Translations under genes and position numbers: made by a program
Part shown: positions 1 to 14,300 of the stretch, in pieces
Layout of the letters: each line of letters begins with the position of its first letter
Numbering within the stretch: the first letter of the stretch is position 1
Assembly: GCA_947396885.1 (NCBI GenBank)
Contig: OX377204.1
Coordinates: 87,678,728-87,742,727 of the forward strand
DNA from: Heligmosomoides polygyrus polygyrus
Taxonomy: Eukaryota; Nematoda; Chromadorea; Rhabditida; Heligmosomidae
Direction: 5' to 3'
Length of the DNA: 64,000 bases
Notes under the pieces: generated by a model
The model's input: the letters and a program-made list of their open reading frames with translations, nothing else
The model's database searches: none
Told to the model about the DNA's origin: nothing

Positions 1-380
1 GTCCAATACAAGTAGGAACCGAAGTGGCAACAGTGCATAGACTTGCAAACACCAGCAGTTATGGGAACGGCCGTGATGGTTCAGCAGCCGTACGAACAGA
101 GTTCTTAGCGTTCGTGTACAGCAGTAGCAGTACCAATTTGACTGACTCCTTCGGTACGCCTCATTTCCGCCGTAAAAGCAGATCACTTTGTAGGGATACG
201 ATGAAACGCTTTGCCCAGATCCAGGAATGAGGAATGATTGACCTTGCCCTTCTCTTGGAGTCTTTCCCGTGAAAGTTCGTGGAGTGAACCGCGTCGATGG
301 CTCCGCAATTGGCAACGGAATCACACTGGTTTCTACTCATCTCGGCATCGTCGCGTATTCTCTTCTCAGGATTAAAATCA
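1..380. other. Left-edge sequence with a possible short reverse-transcriptase relic
   Basis: No gene is resolved here. On the minus strand, roughly 240-345, a short open stretch resembles the part of RTE-type LINE reverse transcriptases that reads '..QCGFV..C..IDAVHA..' (here SRNQC...AIDAVH), so this is probably a small decayed LINE piece. The missing 5' exons of gene 1 (signal peptide and acidic exon, by comparison with gene 2) were looked for here and not found; they presumably lie left of the window. Confidence 0.3.
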
Positions 381-386
381 GGGTTG

Positions 387-678
387 TATAAAGGATAAAG
401 GACGGCGTTATACAATCCCTTTGGGATGCGCCACGCATTCTACTTCTACGGGATGTCGTGGAGGCGAAAAAAATGCGTATTCGGCCATACAATGACTTGC
501 GGTGGCCAGCCGATGAATAAGTCAGCGCTTTATCCTTCCCAGACACGTCTGGTACCAATTCACCGACCCCGGAGGGATGGAAGGCTTGGTTGACCTGGGC
601 CGCAAATCCGAACCAGGAACCTGGTATCGGGTGCAGGCAATAGCCGGCGCCTCCTCCGACTGCGCTTAACGCGCCCAG
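387..678 (-). repeat. tRNA-derived SINE, family S1, copy 1
   Basis: One of six copies in the window of a ~290-bp repeat. On the minus strand it starts with a tRNA-like head: a box-A-like TAGCGCAGTCGG-type segment (mutated in this copy) and a box-B-like GGTTCGGATTT about 55 bases later. It ends in tandem TTTATCC units, seen on the plus strand as AAAGGATAAAGGA at its left edge. Other copies are near 13813, 20900, 23846, 32826 and 45819. The pol III promoter reading is inference from the two boxes. This copy lies just upstream of the first visible exon of gene 1. Confidence 0.75.
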
Positions 679-758
679 GGTTGTATATTATTTTATATTT
701 CGGCGCCAAATTTCCCTATTATTTCTGTTTTCTGAGCTATAATTTTGGTTTATTTCAG

Positions 759-3700
759 TGGACAAAGACGCTCTTGATCCTCTTCTCCAAATAGTCAAAG
801 TTGATAATGGAGCTGTAATATTTGAAAGTAACACTGGCTTTGACGATCTATCTTTCCTGGAAAGCATTGAGGAAATTGTGAATGACTCAGAAGGTATGTT
901 CCTTGTCGCGTACACTATTCGGTGAAGGAAAAATTGAAAGAACTAGAGTAATAGGGCTTACACATGCATATTATTAGGGTGGGCTAAAAGTAATGATACT
1001 CTATATGTCGTGGCTGGAGTCTGGTTTTTTTTATTTGTGTGTTCGTATGCTACTTACTGAAGCCCACCTGAGAAGTTACCACTTCCGCCCTTTCCAGAAG
1101 CATGCTAAAATCGCACTCTGTCTCATGCCAAAACCCCAGTCTGACGAGTCGACCTGTGTCGTGCAAATCTAGCCCAATTCCCAACCCCGAGCAGCTGGAC
1201 TCAATAGTCACGTAAGATTAGAAATACGTCTTCTACCTTAACGAACGAAATAGGAGAGATAGGCCGGCGACTCGCACTTATTCGGTCTCAGCGCTTCAAG
1301 AAGGTCCTCCTCCTCGACAACGCCACACCCCATCGGGCAAAAGCGATCACGGGTATGCTTGCTCAGCTGGGCTATGATCACATGCCTCACCCACCGTATT
1401 CGCCGGACACCTCTCCATGCGACTACCACTACTTCTTGAGCCTATAGGACTTCATTGTCGGAAGAGACACAAGGACCCAAGCAGATCTCGACAACAATAA
1501 CGAGCAGTGGATCGGCTCCAGGCCTAAGAAGCTCTGGAAAGGATGGGACCAGAAAGTTGGCTGATCGATGGCAGCAAAGTCATTGACCTTAATGGCGAAT
1601 ACATTCCTCAGCACCGTTGAGTTGTAATTGAGTTATAAAGAGATAAAGAAAATTGTTGAATTTGCCTCATTACTTTTGGCCCACCCTATTAGTAAAAACG
1701 TTGGGATAGCAACTGCACCGAAAAATTCAGTAAAGGCGGATCAGTAATTAGATCCAGTAAGAAGGAAAGGGTGAGGGGGAATCTGGCGTCCGGATTCGAA
1801 AGACGTGTCGACGATATCCGGAAACCCAAGCTGTTGGGCATGAGAACGGTTGTGGAGGAGCCACCTGAGGACAGTACTGTGCACTACAAACCAATGGCGT
1901 TGCGGGACGGTCCGGAGAGAATGTCTCTGATGAACGCACGGAAGTGGTGAACGGCTTGATGCCAATAAAGTACCCAACAGGTCCTAGCTGTTAGCGAATT
2001 TTATGTTTTACAAAATCTACTTTCTGTAGGTCAGTCTGACGCTCTGTCGCTCCACTCCGCTTTAGACATTGGACACTCCACATCTCCTAGCGTCGGAAGT
2101 ATCAACGAAGTCTTTCTTGATGGCACCGTACCATCCAGATGAATCCTGTACAGTCTGGGCTCTGAAAAGAGACGTCTGTGCGTAAAAACTACCCAGCGAT
2201 TCTCAAAAAGGCCTATAAGGTCTTGCAGGGCATCCATCAGGGAGCTTCGCTTTTGCGCGGACCACAGGATGGTCCAAAAGTGGCAGAAAGTTCTCGCATA
2301 CTTGTTTCGATCTGCAGAAGGCTAAAGAGGAATGCAAATCACCGATTTGATCCGTTTGCTAATGAAATTCTGGCCTCTATTCTGGGCAAAATTGGCTGTA
2401 AGAGAAGCACCGTGAGAAACAGAAGCGAGTGAATATCGCCTTCCTTGACTTGGAGAAGGCCCTTGATCGCGTACCGCGTGAATTGATATGGTACGCCCAG
2501 CGGCAACATGGAGTTCCTGAAGAGCTCAGAGTGGTTGCGAATTCTCTACTCTTATCCAAGGAGTCGTGTTCAAGCTGTAGCTAGCTGGAACCTCGATGGA
2601 GTTTCCCATCTCTGTCGGGGTACACCGGTACACCAGGGTTCTGCTCTTTCCCCATTCTTCTTTGTTGCCGTCATGGATGCCTTCAGAAGCTCGCCCGTGG
2701 ACGTTGTCTTATGCTGATGAGGAAATGCTTGCAAAGGAAGAGAAGACCGAACACGAGCAACAAGCGCAAGCTTGGTGCAACCGTTTGGAGCAGTCTGGAC
2801 TCAAATTGAACGTGAAGAAGGCCGAGTATTTGACGACGGATGTTACCGAGTCCGACTCCATCAAGGTTAACCGCATCAAGCTTCCATGCACTTCGGTCTT
2901 TAAGTACCTGGGATCATCAGTAGTGTCTGACGACAGACGGATGGTTGAAGTGAATTCACGCAAGGATGCAGCTTGGTCTAAGTGGCGCTCGCTGACTGAC
3001 GTGTTCTGCGACAAGAAGATACCAGAGCGCTTTAAGTCGAAGATCTACAGAGTAGTCGTCCGGCCGGTAGCTATATACGGCGCTGAGTACGCGCTTCAGC
3101 GTCATGGAGACGAAGATGCTGCGCTGGACGGATGGAGTCACCCGCATGGACCGCATCAGAAATGGTGTCATCCGGCAGAAGTTCGGTGTCGCGCCGATAG
3201 CGGACAAGATGCGCGATGCTCGCTTACGATGGTACGGCCACGTTCTGCGTGAGAAAGAAGACAGCGTCCGCAAGATAGGCCTTTAGTTGTAATTGTCAGG
3301 AAAGCGGCCTAGTGGACGCCCGAAGCAGCGTTGGTCGGATACGTTACACATGGACATGAAAGTAACTGACGTCTATCCTGATCAAGCGCAGGATCGGGAG
3401 AGGTGGCGTTATGACACCAGAAAAGCGGAACTCGAAACGAAGCGGGACAGACGCTAAAGAAGAGAAAGAAGATTTAGACTGGAATTGAAAAACTAACACA
3501 AATTCATTTTAAAGTGGGCGCGGTTAAATGACCAGCGGTATGGGGGAGGATATGTACGCCCACCTCCCGTCCTTGACTTACTAGGCGACAATTTTTTGCT
3601 ATTTTTGGACCACCCAGTGGCCCGCAGCAAAACTTAACAGCTGGATCCTTGTTACATGCCCCACAAGTCATGCAGGTCTTGCTGGGGATTGTTAGGTGAC

Positions 3701-6700
3701 TTCACAGACATAGCAACGGGAGAGGCTGGCTGTTTCATCACCTCTCCTAATTCCACATGTTGGGCTTTGTACACATGTAGCGCTTATTGTTTGTTTGTTC
3801 AGTGCTTTAGCCTCAACATCAACTTGTATTAGGTCGTTACCAAAGTTCTATCGTTTTTTGACCTCTAACTTCAAATGTAAATATCTTGGCCAAAACATAA
3901 CATTATTAATCGAAATAAGAACAATTACAATCTACACATTTTTGCCAACGAAATACTAGTTTATTTATTTTAGTAGCATAGAACTCCGGAGATTTAGAAG
4001 CGATGAATTCTTCGAAAGCTTATTCTGCATCATGTCGGTTCCTGAAGTATTTTCCGCGAAGGAAGCCGCCGGGATAATTGAAAAAGTGGTAGTCTGTAGA
4101 CGATAAGTCGGGCGAATACGGTGGACGATCGATTGTTTCGTGTCCCAAAGAATGGAGCTTCTGCCTGGTGCCGTGCAGCCTAGCGTTGCCGCGCAAAAGT
4201 ATCGGTCCCCTTCTGTAGATCAGCGCTGGGTAGATTTGCTGGAGCTTCTTGTGCACCTCGTCCGGCTTCTGACAGTACCTTTCTGCCGTCATTGTTTTCA
4301 CCCGGTTTGAGAACGCTATAGTGGATCAAACCGGTGGCACCCCACCAAACTGTCACCATAACCTTTTCCTGGTGCATACTCGGCTTTGGACAGTGTTTAA
4401 GTGCTTCGTCAATGTCCAACCATTGAGCGCTTCGTCGTCGATTGTCGTAGACATTTCATTTTTTGTCACAAGTCACAATTCGCTCCAGAAACAGGTCGTT
4501 TTGTTGCGTAGAAGGAGCGCTGACGATACTTGCAAACGGCGAGCTCGTAGGGCGAATCTGCTCTCGAAGAATTCATGGCTTCTAGATCTCCGGAGTTCTA
4601 TGCTACTGGAATAAATAAGCTAGTGTCTCGTTGGCAAAGGTGCGTGGATTGTAAGGTACTTACTTCGCCTAATAAATTTATGTTTGAACCGAGATACTTA
4701 CATTTGAAGTATAGGTCAAAAACGACAGAAATTAGGTAACGACCTAATATTAGGTTGTAACGAAATAAATGGCACTGAACCACTGTAAATTTAAACAGTT
4801 AATATCTCGGCTTGTAGGCAAGTTTATTAATCGAAATAAAAACCTTCTGATTCTACACATCTTTGCCAACGTGACGCAAGCTTTTTTATCCCAGTAGCAT
4901 AAAAATCAGAAGTTCTGGAATTGACGAAATCTTCGAAGGCACTTTCGGCATCCTGTTGGTATTTGAATATTTTCCCTACCAAGAAGTCGCCAAGATGCTT
5001 GAAGAAATGGTAGTCTGTTGGGGAGAGGTCGGGAGAAAACAAAGGATTTGGTAGAGTTTCAATGCTCAGCTCATTCAATTTCTGCAACGTCAATCGTGCT
5101 AGATGGGGTCGAGCATTGTCGTGCAGAAGGAGAACTCGCCTTCGGTTTGCCAAGGCCGGCCGGATATCCTTCAACTTTTTCATCATTTCTTCAATTTCAA
5201 TGCAGTACTTCTCTGCCGTGATGGATTCACCGGGAGGGAGGAAGCTGTGGTGAATAATTCCCAGCGAACACCATTATACTGTCACCATTGCTTTCTTTTG
5301 GTGCAATTCCGGCTTCGCAAAAACCTTGGGGCTCTCATCGCTGTCCACCCACTGTGCCGATCGTCGCCTGTTGTCGTACATTATCCATTTCTCGTCACAG
5401 GTTACGGTGCGATCAAGGAGTGGGTCCGTTTCGTTCCGTAGAGGCAGTGCGGACGAGATCTCATATCGTCGGTTTCTTTGCTCCTCAGACAGCTCGGGGG
5501 CACCCATCTTTCCTGCTTCTTGGTCCTTCCAATTTCCTTCAGATGGCAGGCAGCTGTGTTGTGACTGACGCCAAGAACCTTCGCTATCTCCCTGGTACCT
5601 TTGTGTGGATCCTCCTCTACCACATCTCTCAGCTTGTCCTCATCAACATCACTATGCCTCCCACGACCTTCATGTTCTTCCAAGCTCTCATCTCCATTCC
5701 GGAACTTCTGATACCAACGATACGCCGTCCGAATTGTGGAACATCCTTGACCGAATGCGGCGTTGATCTTCTCGTCCGCCTCCTTAGCTGTAGTGCCCAG
5801 CTTGAATTCATACAAGTAAATGCCTCGGATTACCCTTTTGTCCATCTGCAAAAAAGTCAATAAAACTCTAAAGTTTTCCCACTTTTACATAGAAAATTTG
5901 GTACTCTCCGGTAGAGCAAAGCTTGCGCTTCTAAATGATATGCCACATGTTACGGTTTGTTCTTGATCAAACGCATAAAGACGCGCCAAAAAATGGCGCG
6001 AGCCAGTGCCATTTAATTCGTTACAACCTAATAGAAGTAGTCACAAATGTGCAGCCTTATTTTATCTAAATCTCCTCAAAGTTTCCCAAATCAAAATTTT
6101 CGTGAAGAATTGTCATATCAAAAAAAGACGAATGAGAGACGAATGAAAGACGAATGACGATTGGAGAATGAAACTGTTTCGATTAACTGTTTAGCACCAG
6201 CACTTCAAATAGCGAATAATCGTGGCCTTGTATCCCTCGGAATGCCGAACTTGAAGCACATTACATCGAAAGGCACTGGACCGGCCGTTGAGATATACGC
6301 AGATCAACCGCTTCCTGAAGACGTGCAAGAACACCTGAAAGAGATAACAGGAGATCGATTCAAGTTTGTGCTAGGCGAGAAAGCTGGCGTCGATCAAGCA
6401 CCTATAAATAACACCCTTATAGGTATGAGTTTTTGCATGTATTTGCGCTGAGATGAAGCTGAGCGAGAAACTTCTGGAAAGCAGCGTTCAGCCCAAGTGA
6501 AGCTCATGAGGCTTCTCGAAGATGACAAGACCACAGCTGGGAGGAGGAATTGAGATTAGTGGTGTAGCTTGGCCTAGAAAGTGAGAAATGCGGGTATAAG
6601 GCATGGAGCCGAAATGTTATTTGCAAACCGAATCGTTTGTAAGGAGCAGGAGTTAAAACAAAAACAAGTCGCATCCCTCGCAAGTTCCTATTGGAAAGTG

Positions 6701-9700
6701 ATTTCTCCTAAAATAACTTCAAATAGTGTTTTGCATGTTTTACATCGACGTCGAATTTTCGCGTGAATTGGACAATTTTCAAGCCAAATTGTACACTTCT
6801 GGTGCCAAACTGGGCAGTTTTCATGTAAAATCAGACTCTTGTGAGCAAGCTTGACGCTTCTGAAATCAAACTGAATACGTTGCCAATCAAAACGAGCTTT
6901 TTCATCTTTAAAACAAAGACTCTCGCGGAGGATAAGGGTTAGAACACTGTTTTTTAAAGGAAATTTAATATGATTTTTTTCTGGAATTTTTCAAAATCAC
7001 CTGTTTCTGTAAGTGAACATACTCTTGGGAATGTTGTACATTTTTTATTTTCAAGGAAGGTTTGTGGTTTAAAACTAATTGTACAGTACAGAAAGGCAGC
7101 AGTTTTAGATCGTGTTAAAGGAAGAGTTCATGCATGCAGTCGTCTAGCTCGTTGCGATTTTCATTCCATTGATAGCAAAAATCTTGTTTTGTTTTTGTTT
7201 TTGTGGAGCAATACATTTGTGAACGATACAGCAAGAACAGTGGTGAAAAACACACACATATCCTCTCATTGCTAACTAGGGAAGGGTTTCGACCTCCCAT
7301 GGAACTTCAAGTCGAGACCAGGATCGTCAGAAAGGGCTCGGAATGCTGATTACAAATATGGGTGTCAAAATTGCAAAATGGAACTCCTGAGCGAGTTGTG
7401 GCCTGACGAAATCGGGGGCCTCACCACCGGCTGGCGGTGCGACGCCCAGCTGAGGAAATTTTGAACAAGTTACTTGCGCCTTATGAGCTCTAAAACAAGT
7501 TACTTGCGCCTTTAGACCTCGAAAACAGGTTACTTGCGACTTATTCCTCGCGGTTAGCTAACTTGCAAGGTTGCACCCAGGAACTTTAAACTAGCACGCA
7601 ACTAACTGCAGTGCAAGCTTGCAAGAAGCTTTCGTTAGTTCAATGTTGAATTCATTATTTGTCCTCGAACAATAAAAAATCTATACAATTTCAAACAGTG
7701 TCTTCACTTATTGGCGCGGGTAAATTAAAGCCGTCTCGTAGACCTAATCCTGATGCAGCTCTCTTGGATTTAGAAGATGTTTTGTTTGATCTCCGAGGTT
7801 GTCACGTTTGCTTAGAAGTGCGTTCTATTTGGTTTGAAAAGTGTCTATTTCGACGTCAAGATGGTACATATACACGTGCGTTGACGCATGTTTTTCATGT
7901 AAAGAGCTTCAGGAAGCTCGGAAAATCGGGTGAGGATACTAGGGCCCCACACACTTCTGCGGCAACGCGGCGGATTTACCCTTAAAGGCCCATGCACACT
8001 TCTGCGACAGCGCGGCGCGGCCATGATGAAGCATAGGGTCGCGACGGCCGCAGCGCGACACTGCGACACGTGCCGCAGGGAGGGGGCATGCACACTCTTG
8101 CGACTGTCGCGGCGGCTATCGCAGGCGACGCCGCGCTGAGTGCCGCAGGCTGGAATGGTTCAAACCATTCCTGGCGGCGCGGCATCCATGGGGACGTCGG
8201 TGCCGTCGCCTAAAACGGTGCTCTAACGCGCCCGCGCCACGACCGCCGGATTTCGCGGAGGTAGCCGTCGCCCCACTTGCCGCGCCGCGATGTCGCAGAA
8301 GTGTGCATGGGCCTTAAGGCCTTCGCACACTTTCGCCGCCACGCGGCGCGGCAACACGATTGCCAGATATCGATTTGCCTCGCGAGGCGATTCTGCGTCT
8401 CTGCCCCATGCTTAAAGATAGGGCTGCCTCGTGGCGGCGAAAGTGTGCGAAGGCCTTTAACACATTGACGACAATGGCGTTTTGCGGCAGAAAGCCGCGT
8501 GGGACACGCATGCGCGCTATGAGCCACCGGTGGCTCATAATGTCCTTCGCGGACCACTTTTTTTGTTTTGATACTTTTTTCTATCAAACTTCGACGAGAA
8601 GGATTATTTAGGGTGCTGATCACGAATCTGATGTCCGTTTATGAAATTTCGGCCGGTTACTATAGGTTACGGTAGGTATGGGTAACTAAGGCTGCCAAGG
8701 TCATGAACACCGCTTTCCTCCAAACGTCGCCCAGGGAAATCGCCGACAGCCTTATTCACCCGTCCACCCCAAATAACCCTCCCCCCCCCTCCCATAGGCG
8801 AAGTTTAGGCGAAATCGGTGACCATGACTCCGACAGCCTTAGTCACCCGTACCTACCGTAACCTACCGTAATAGGCCAAAATTTCGAAAAAAGGATGTCA
8901 GATTCGTATCAGCACCCCAATTAAACTCCTCGGGAAAAGTTTTTTGGTGAAAAATCCTGACTTAACTTGATTTTATTGTAGAGTTGGTCTCCTTCAAAGT
9001 AAATTTTTTTTAAAATTTGATATATCTAATGAAAGCAAAGACAGTTTTCTTGCTTATGTCTGTTGGACATTCTCCTATCACAGGTAATTAGGGAACAGAG
9101 AAACATCTATAGAAAACCTACGCCAGCAATACAAAAAATAGTGCGAAAAGTTATGAGCCATCGGTGGCTCATATTGCCTCACGCTGACAGACACGTATGT
9201 GCCACCGGTGGGTGATATTGTCGTCAATGTGTCAACTATAGGGCGGGAACGCAGAGCTCGCCGCCCCGGCAGAGACTGTCTGCGCTCCAGCCTTTCGCGG
9301 CAGGTAGCGGCGAAAGGCTGAGCGCGGACAGAAGGCGGGAGGGCGAATAGCAGCTGTAGGTCCCGACTAGAAATACAGTACCTGCTCCGTGCCTCTACCG
9401 GCAGGACTGCGGGAGCGGCGTGACGGCCCTAACAGCAAAAAGTTTTGCGAAATCGAGAAATAATATCTGGTGGTCGAAGCGCTGCCGATAGTTCTTAGGC
9501 ACGAAGCCTATAGGCTTGTAGGTTGTGTTAAGGCTTCCGCACAATTTTGCGGCGAGCGACAGAACTCGTGAAGCGCGCCGCTCACGCATGCTAGTCTTGT
9601 GGAGGACGGTCAGGATGTACGAAATAGGCCACGCCCCTCAGGGGGGGGGGCAATCGATCTTCCCCCGTCCCCCTGGCTCACCCATCCCCAACCCCTAGGC

Positions 9701-11236
9701 TTCCTCGAGAGTCTAATGGTTGCCTTAAGGCCCCCACAGAGTTCTGCGGCAACGCCACTCGCCGCTATGGTTGAGGACAGGGCAGGGACGCCGCCGGCAG
9801 CTGGCTCTGCGTCTCTGCCCTATGGTTAAGCATAGGGCCGCGACGCTGCCGGAGAACTCTGTGGGGGCCTTTAGCCCTAGTTTATACTTGCGCCGCTGCG
9901 GGGCGCGGTACGATGGTCCAGATATATATCGACCGGGCGGCACGAAAAAATCGATATCCATGGTGAGTGATGCCGCGCCGCGTGGCGGCGCAAGTATAAA
10001 CTTGCGAAACTGTAGAGAGACAAATTAAATTTTCCCGACCTCTCGGTACGCGAGGATAGGAACTCGACTCCACCTCTTCGCCAACTCGGCCTACATCCCG
10101 CCCCGCCGCCTAGTCTTGTTGCCCGCAAGCGGCAGAGACACTGTACTCATTCTAGTTGAGACCTACTGCTGCTATTCCGGGGGCAGACATAACTCCAACG
10201 CCGCGCGAACCCCCTGGCGTCGCGCACGGTGCGCGACGAAATTGGGCGAGTTGTCGCGGTCCGATGCTTTCGACGGCTAGAAACGCTTCCCACAGGGACA
10301 TGCGGCACGCCTTTGCCTTATTTCAACGTTTCTCGAAGATGGTATATGAATGTGGTTTCAATAGCACGATCAGCGACAGTTTATACAGGAATCCTGGTCA
10401 TGTGGATGGTTTCTAGCGCCAGTATTTGCCATGTACATCAGGGATGGGCGGAAATTTTGAAAATTTTCTCAGAAAACAGAAAACAGAAAATCGCTTTCGT
10501 CAGAAAACAGAAATCAGAAAACAGAAAGGCCAAAAACGCCAGAAAATCAGAAAACAGAAATCAGAAAACAGAAAATTTCGAAATTATCAAATGACCTAAT
10601 TATTATACCCAAAAATCTATATTTCCAGTAGCAAATGCTTTCGTATGACTAGAAATGTAGTCGTAAACCAGCGTTTTAATTTGCAAGCGTTTATAAAAAT
10701 TTCTATTACACTCCAGTGCACTGCAATCAGCAAGTTGTAAATGTGGACTGATAGATACTAGGAATCACGACCCTTGAAGTATACAACATTACTCATCAGC
10801 TCCGTAATTATTATTATCAAATAGATAATGGTCCTACTAGTAAGAAACTGGCCTTTTAGAGTACCGAACACGATGAAGGCTCAATGATCACTGTTTGCAT
10901 CAACTCAATTGCTAGAGTTTCTAGACACTCTCGCAACATACTCTAAAGCTGTGCAGAGATTCGTTGGTATTAGTGGCTCCGCCACAATCTGTATTCCTAG
11001 TTCGTTTCGTTCCTCGGGAATACCTTTCCTTGTAAGTGGCCTAGCTGAAAATTTTCAGGCCAACACAAATGCCCTTTACAGCACCTTACTACTTAGCCGA
11101 CTGAAGATGTGAATTTCACAGAACAACACGAGATTGTGTCTGAGGGGGCTGTCAACAGGTCTTGGGCGGAGGTGCTTTCTTGAATGCGTAGACACAATAT
11201 AATGAAGACCGAGCATAGCGTATACCCTCTCCATCA

Positions 11237-11315
<79 letters not shown>

Positions 11316-14300
11316 TCTCCTTATATCTACATATCATATTACATCTCAGTGGAAGACCAGAAGAACCGCCTTGGTGTACAGAGTGCACGGCATTAGCAAC
11401 AATCGCGCGATCTGCCTGATGCTCGTAGTCTACAAGCTGTTCACTCGAGTCATCCTGAATAGGGACAGCAATGCGAGCAGGCAGAATTTCAGAGAGGATT
11501 CAGCACGATCCTCCACACCCACACCATTACGAAACTCATAGAAGTGTCGCGAGAGTACAATCTGCCGCTGTGTCTTACGTTCGTCGATCTGAAGAAGGCA
11601 TTTGACTCTGTCGAGACTGAAGCGGTCCTCGAAGCCCCGCTCACTCAGGGCGTTCCTACTCTGTACGTCAGAATCCTTCGAGAGCTGTACAATGGATTCA
11701 CGACAAAGGTTTCGCCATTCTACAACGACGTCGATGCTAACGTGAACAGAAAGGTTTTTTTATGAGGTTCGATGAGAGAGTATCCCCGGTTCTCTTCAGC
11801 GCCACCCTCAAAAACGTCGTTCGCGAACTCGAATGGGAAGACATGGGAGTGAAGTCGACGGCCAGCAGCTGCACCATCTTCGTTTCGCTGATGACATCGT
11901 GCTCATAACACCGAGCATCAGCCAGCGAATGCTGGCCGACTTCGATCGTGTATGTGGGAACGTTGGGCTGCAGCTGAATCTTACGAAGACGATGTTCATG
12001 AGGAACGGATGGGTTTCTGATGCCCCATTCTCGCTCAACGAAACGAACATCTCCGAATGCTCCAGCTACGTGTATCTGGGTCGCGAAGTGAACATGACCA
12101 ACTAACTAGCGCCGGAGCTGAGCAGGAGGAGAGGTCTTCCCCACTTCTCTTTCGACACTCTTGGCGGCTTGAGGAGCCGTCAAGAGTGTCGAAAGAGAAG
12201 TGGGGAAGACGAAGAACGTCGGGGCTCCGTACCTACCTTTTCGACTTCACTGTTCTTCCTGCCCATACGTATCAGAGATCTGGGCTCTACAAAGGCAGGA
12301 TGAATAAGCGCTCAGTATCGCGGAATCGAGAGGGCAACGCTCGGAGTGACACGACTCACACAAGTGAGAGAAGGCCTCGAGACTTCCGAGCTTCGCCGAC
12401 GTTCGAAGATCAGAAATGCTGTCGCATGTCCAAGTCGTCGAAAATTAGATGGGCCACGTAATGCGCTTCGCAGACACCGACTAGATTTCGTGGGATGTCA
12501 AGAGAACACCAAGATGCCCAACAACGCGTTGGTCGGACTTCTTCGCCAAAGCCCTGAACAAACAATATGACGCTCTTCGTGTCCCTCGAGCGAAAAGAAT
12601 CCATGGAGCACCCTGGAGCACCCTGGCACGCGGCATGGACGTATGGAGACGCTGCTGGTGCCCACCCTACCCACAGTAACTCTAGGACAAGTGGTTAGTT
12701 AATACATAATTAAATGCCCTCAGAGTACTAGTTTTATAGTTTTAAAATAAAATTTTTAGTGATCGTAGACGTTCCAAACTACTGTTAAAATCGAAAGAAT
12801 ACGAAGCCAAATTATGAAAGTCGAAAAATGCTCTACGATATACTCCTATACTCCTTGCCAGCAGCACTTACACAATCAATCAAGCAAACAAAGCGGCATA
12901 GTTCATGAGCATATGGCGCAATTACTACATGAGCACATCCAAAAAACGCCACATGCTTACCATGTAAGATACTCTAGAAACACTATTTTGGAATAAAGCT
13001 CACTATTCTACGATACCTTTTGGATCCTTTTTATTGGATTTCTGTGATAAAATTTTGTTCGCAACTCCATTTTCTGTTTTCTGGCCAAGTTTTGGCCATT
13101 TTCCCAGAAAACAGAAAACAGAAAAAATTTGCCCAAAATGGCCAGAAAATCAGAAAACAGAAAACAGAAAACAGAAATTCCGCCCATCCCTGATGTACAT
13201 CTTCTTCGGTCAATTTTACCCGTGATTATGGCTATACTACGGGCAAAGGTCACTATCACCCATTCTCAGATTAATTGTCCTACTGCAGATTGTAGCCTAC
13301 CACATTCTGTGGGATCGTAAGTTCCTTGCTAGAAATGTAGTCTGGGAGCTTAAACATTGAGAACATTTCGTGCTCCGCCGCGCCATGCGTCACGGAGAGC
13401 ACGTCCTCGTCTCAGCGCAGCGACGTCGCGTTGGAGTTAGGTCCTGGAGCCGCTGCTATTCGCTCACCTAGCTTCTGTCCGCGCTCTAGCTAATCCAGGC
13501 TCTCCTATGTCGTCCCTGTCTTAAGGCTAAGGACAGGGCCGTCGCTTTGTCGCAAAAGTGTGCCGGGGTCTCTACAAGTGAGCCACCATAAAGGAAATTA
13601 AAGGTTTGCGGCTATTAGTTTTCTTTGGCGCTTTTCGCTCCACCCACTTATTGTCATAGAAGAGTTTTGGAGAAGCATTTAGCACAACAAGATAACCTTG
13701 CCAAAAATTTAATCACACAGCCATTCATTTCACAACCTCAGGAGTTTAAGCCACGGTTTGTTATAACGGCTTAGAATGTCGCTCTAAGGACCTCCAATCT
13801 AGCTGACACCTCATAAAGGACAGAGGACGGCATTAATTAATCCCTTTTGAAATGCGCGATGCGCGATAGCCCTGGTTTATAGTTGCGCGCTGCGCGGTGC
13901 GGCACCATAGTCGGAATAGATATCGACCGAGCGGCACGAGAAATCGATATCTATGGCGAACGTCACGCCGCGCCGCGTAGCGGCGCACGTGTAAACCAGT
14001 CCTTATGCTTCTACATTAAGCCGATTTGAATTGCATTTGGCCATACAATGACTTGTGATAGTCAGCGGATAAATTAGTCAGCGCGTTTTTCTTCCCAGAC
14101 GAGCCGGAACCAATTCATTGACCTCAGAGGGATGGAATCCTGCCAATGGTTCGCATTGGCAGGAAATCCGAACCAAGAAGCTGGTTCAGCTGCATGCGAC
14201 ATTCGGCACCTCCGGCTGCACTCCACCCGCCCAGCTGTTACCTTGAGTATAAAAATAAGGAGTAAAGGTAGTGAGAGTGTAAAATACTCCAAAGCTAGTT

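Larger units (their letters stand above)
10439..13192. mobile_element. hAT-like non-autonomous element 1 with 8-bp target duplication
   Basis: It starts CAGGGATGGGCGGAAATTTT and ends in the complement ..AAATTCCGCCCATCCCTG. The flanks are a perfect 8-bp direct repeat ATGTACAT (10431-10438 and 13193-13200), the length made by hAT transposases. Subterminal regions are runs of CAGAAAACAGAAAA (10480-10570 and 13070-13190). I see no hAT transposase. The interior holds a LINE fragment and an (ATT)n tract. The related element 37076-38911 begins CAGGGATGAGCGGAT. Confidence 0.9.
10156..13560. mobile_element. Older TIR element split by a hAT-like insertion
   Basis: A segment at about 10180-10300 (CAGACATAACTCCAACGCCG and following) recurs directly at about 43045-43160. 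An inverted counterpart (GACGTCGCGTTGGAGTTAGG) is at about 13420-13470, matching the right part of 43043-43851. This suggests one element of the same family as 43043-43851 whose middle was interrupted by the hAT-like element 10439-13192. The outer limits are approximate. Confidence 0.5.

Noticed and set aside
11238..11396. 70-codon frame of mostly isoleucine
   Set aside because: It is a translation of the (ATT)n microsatellite.
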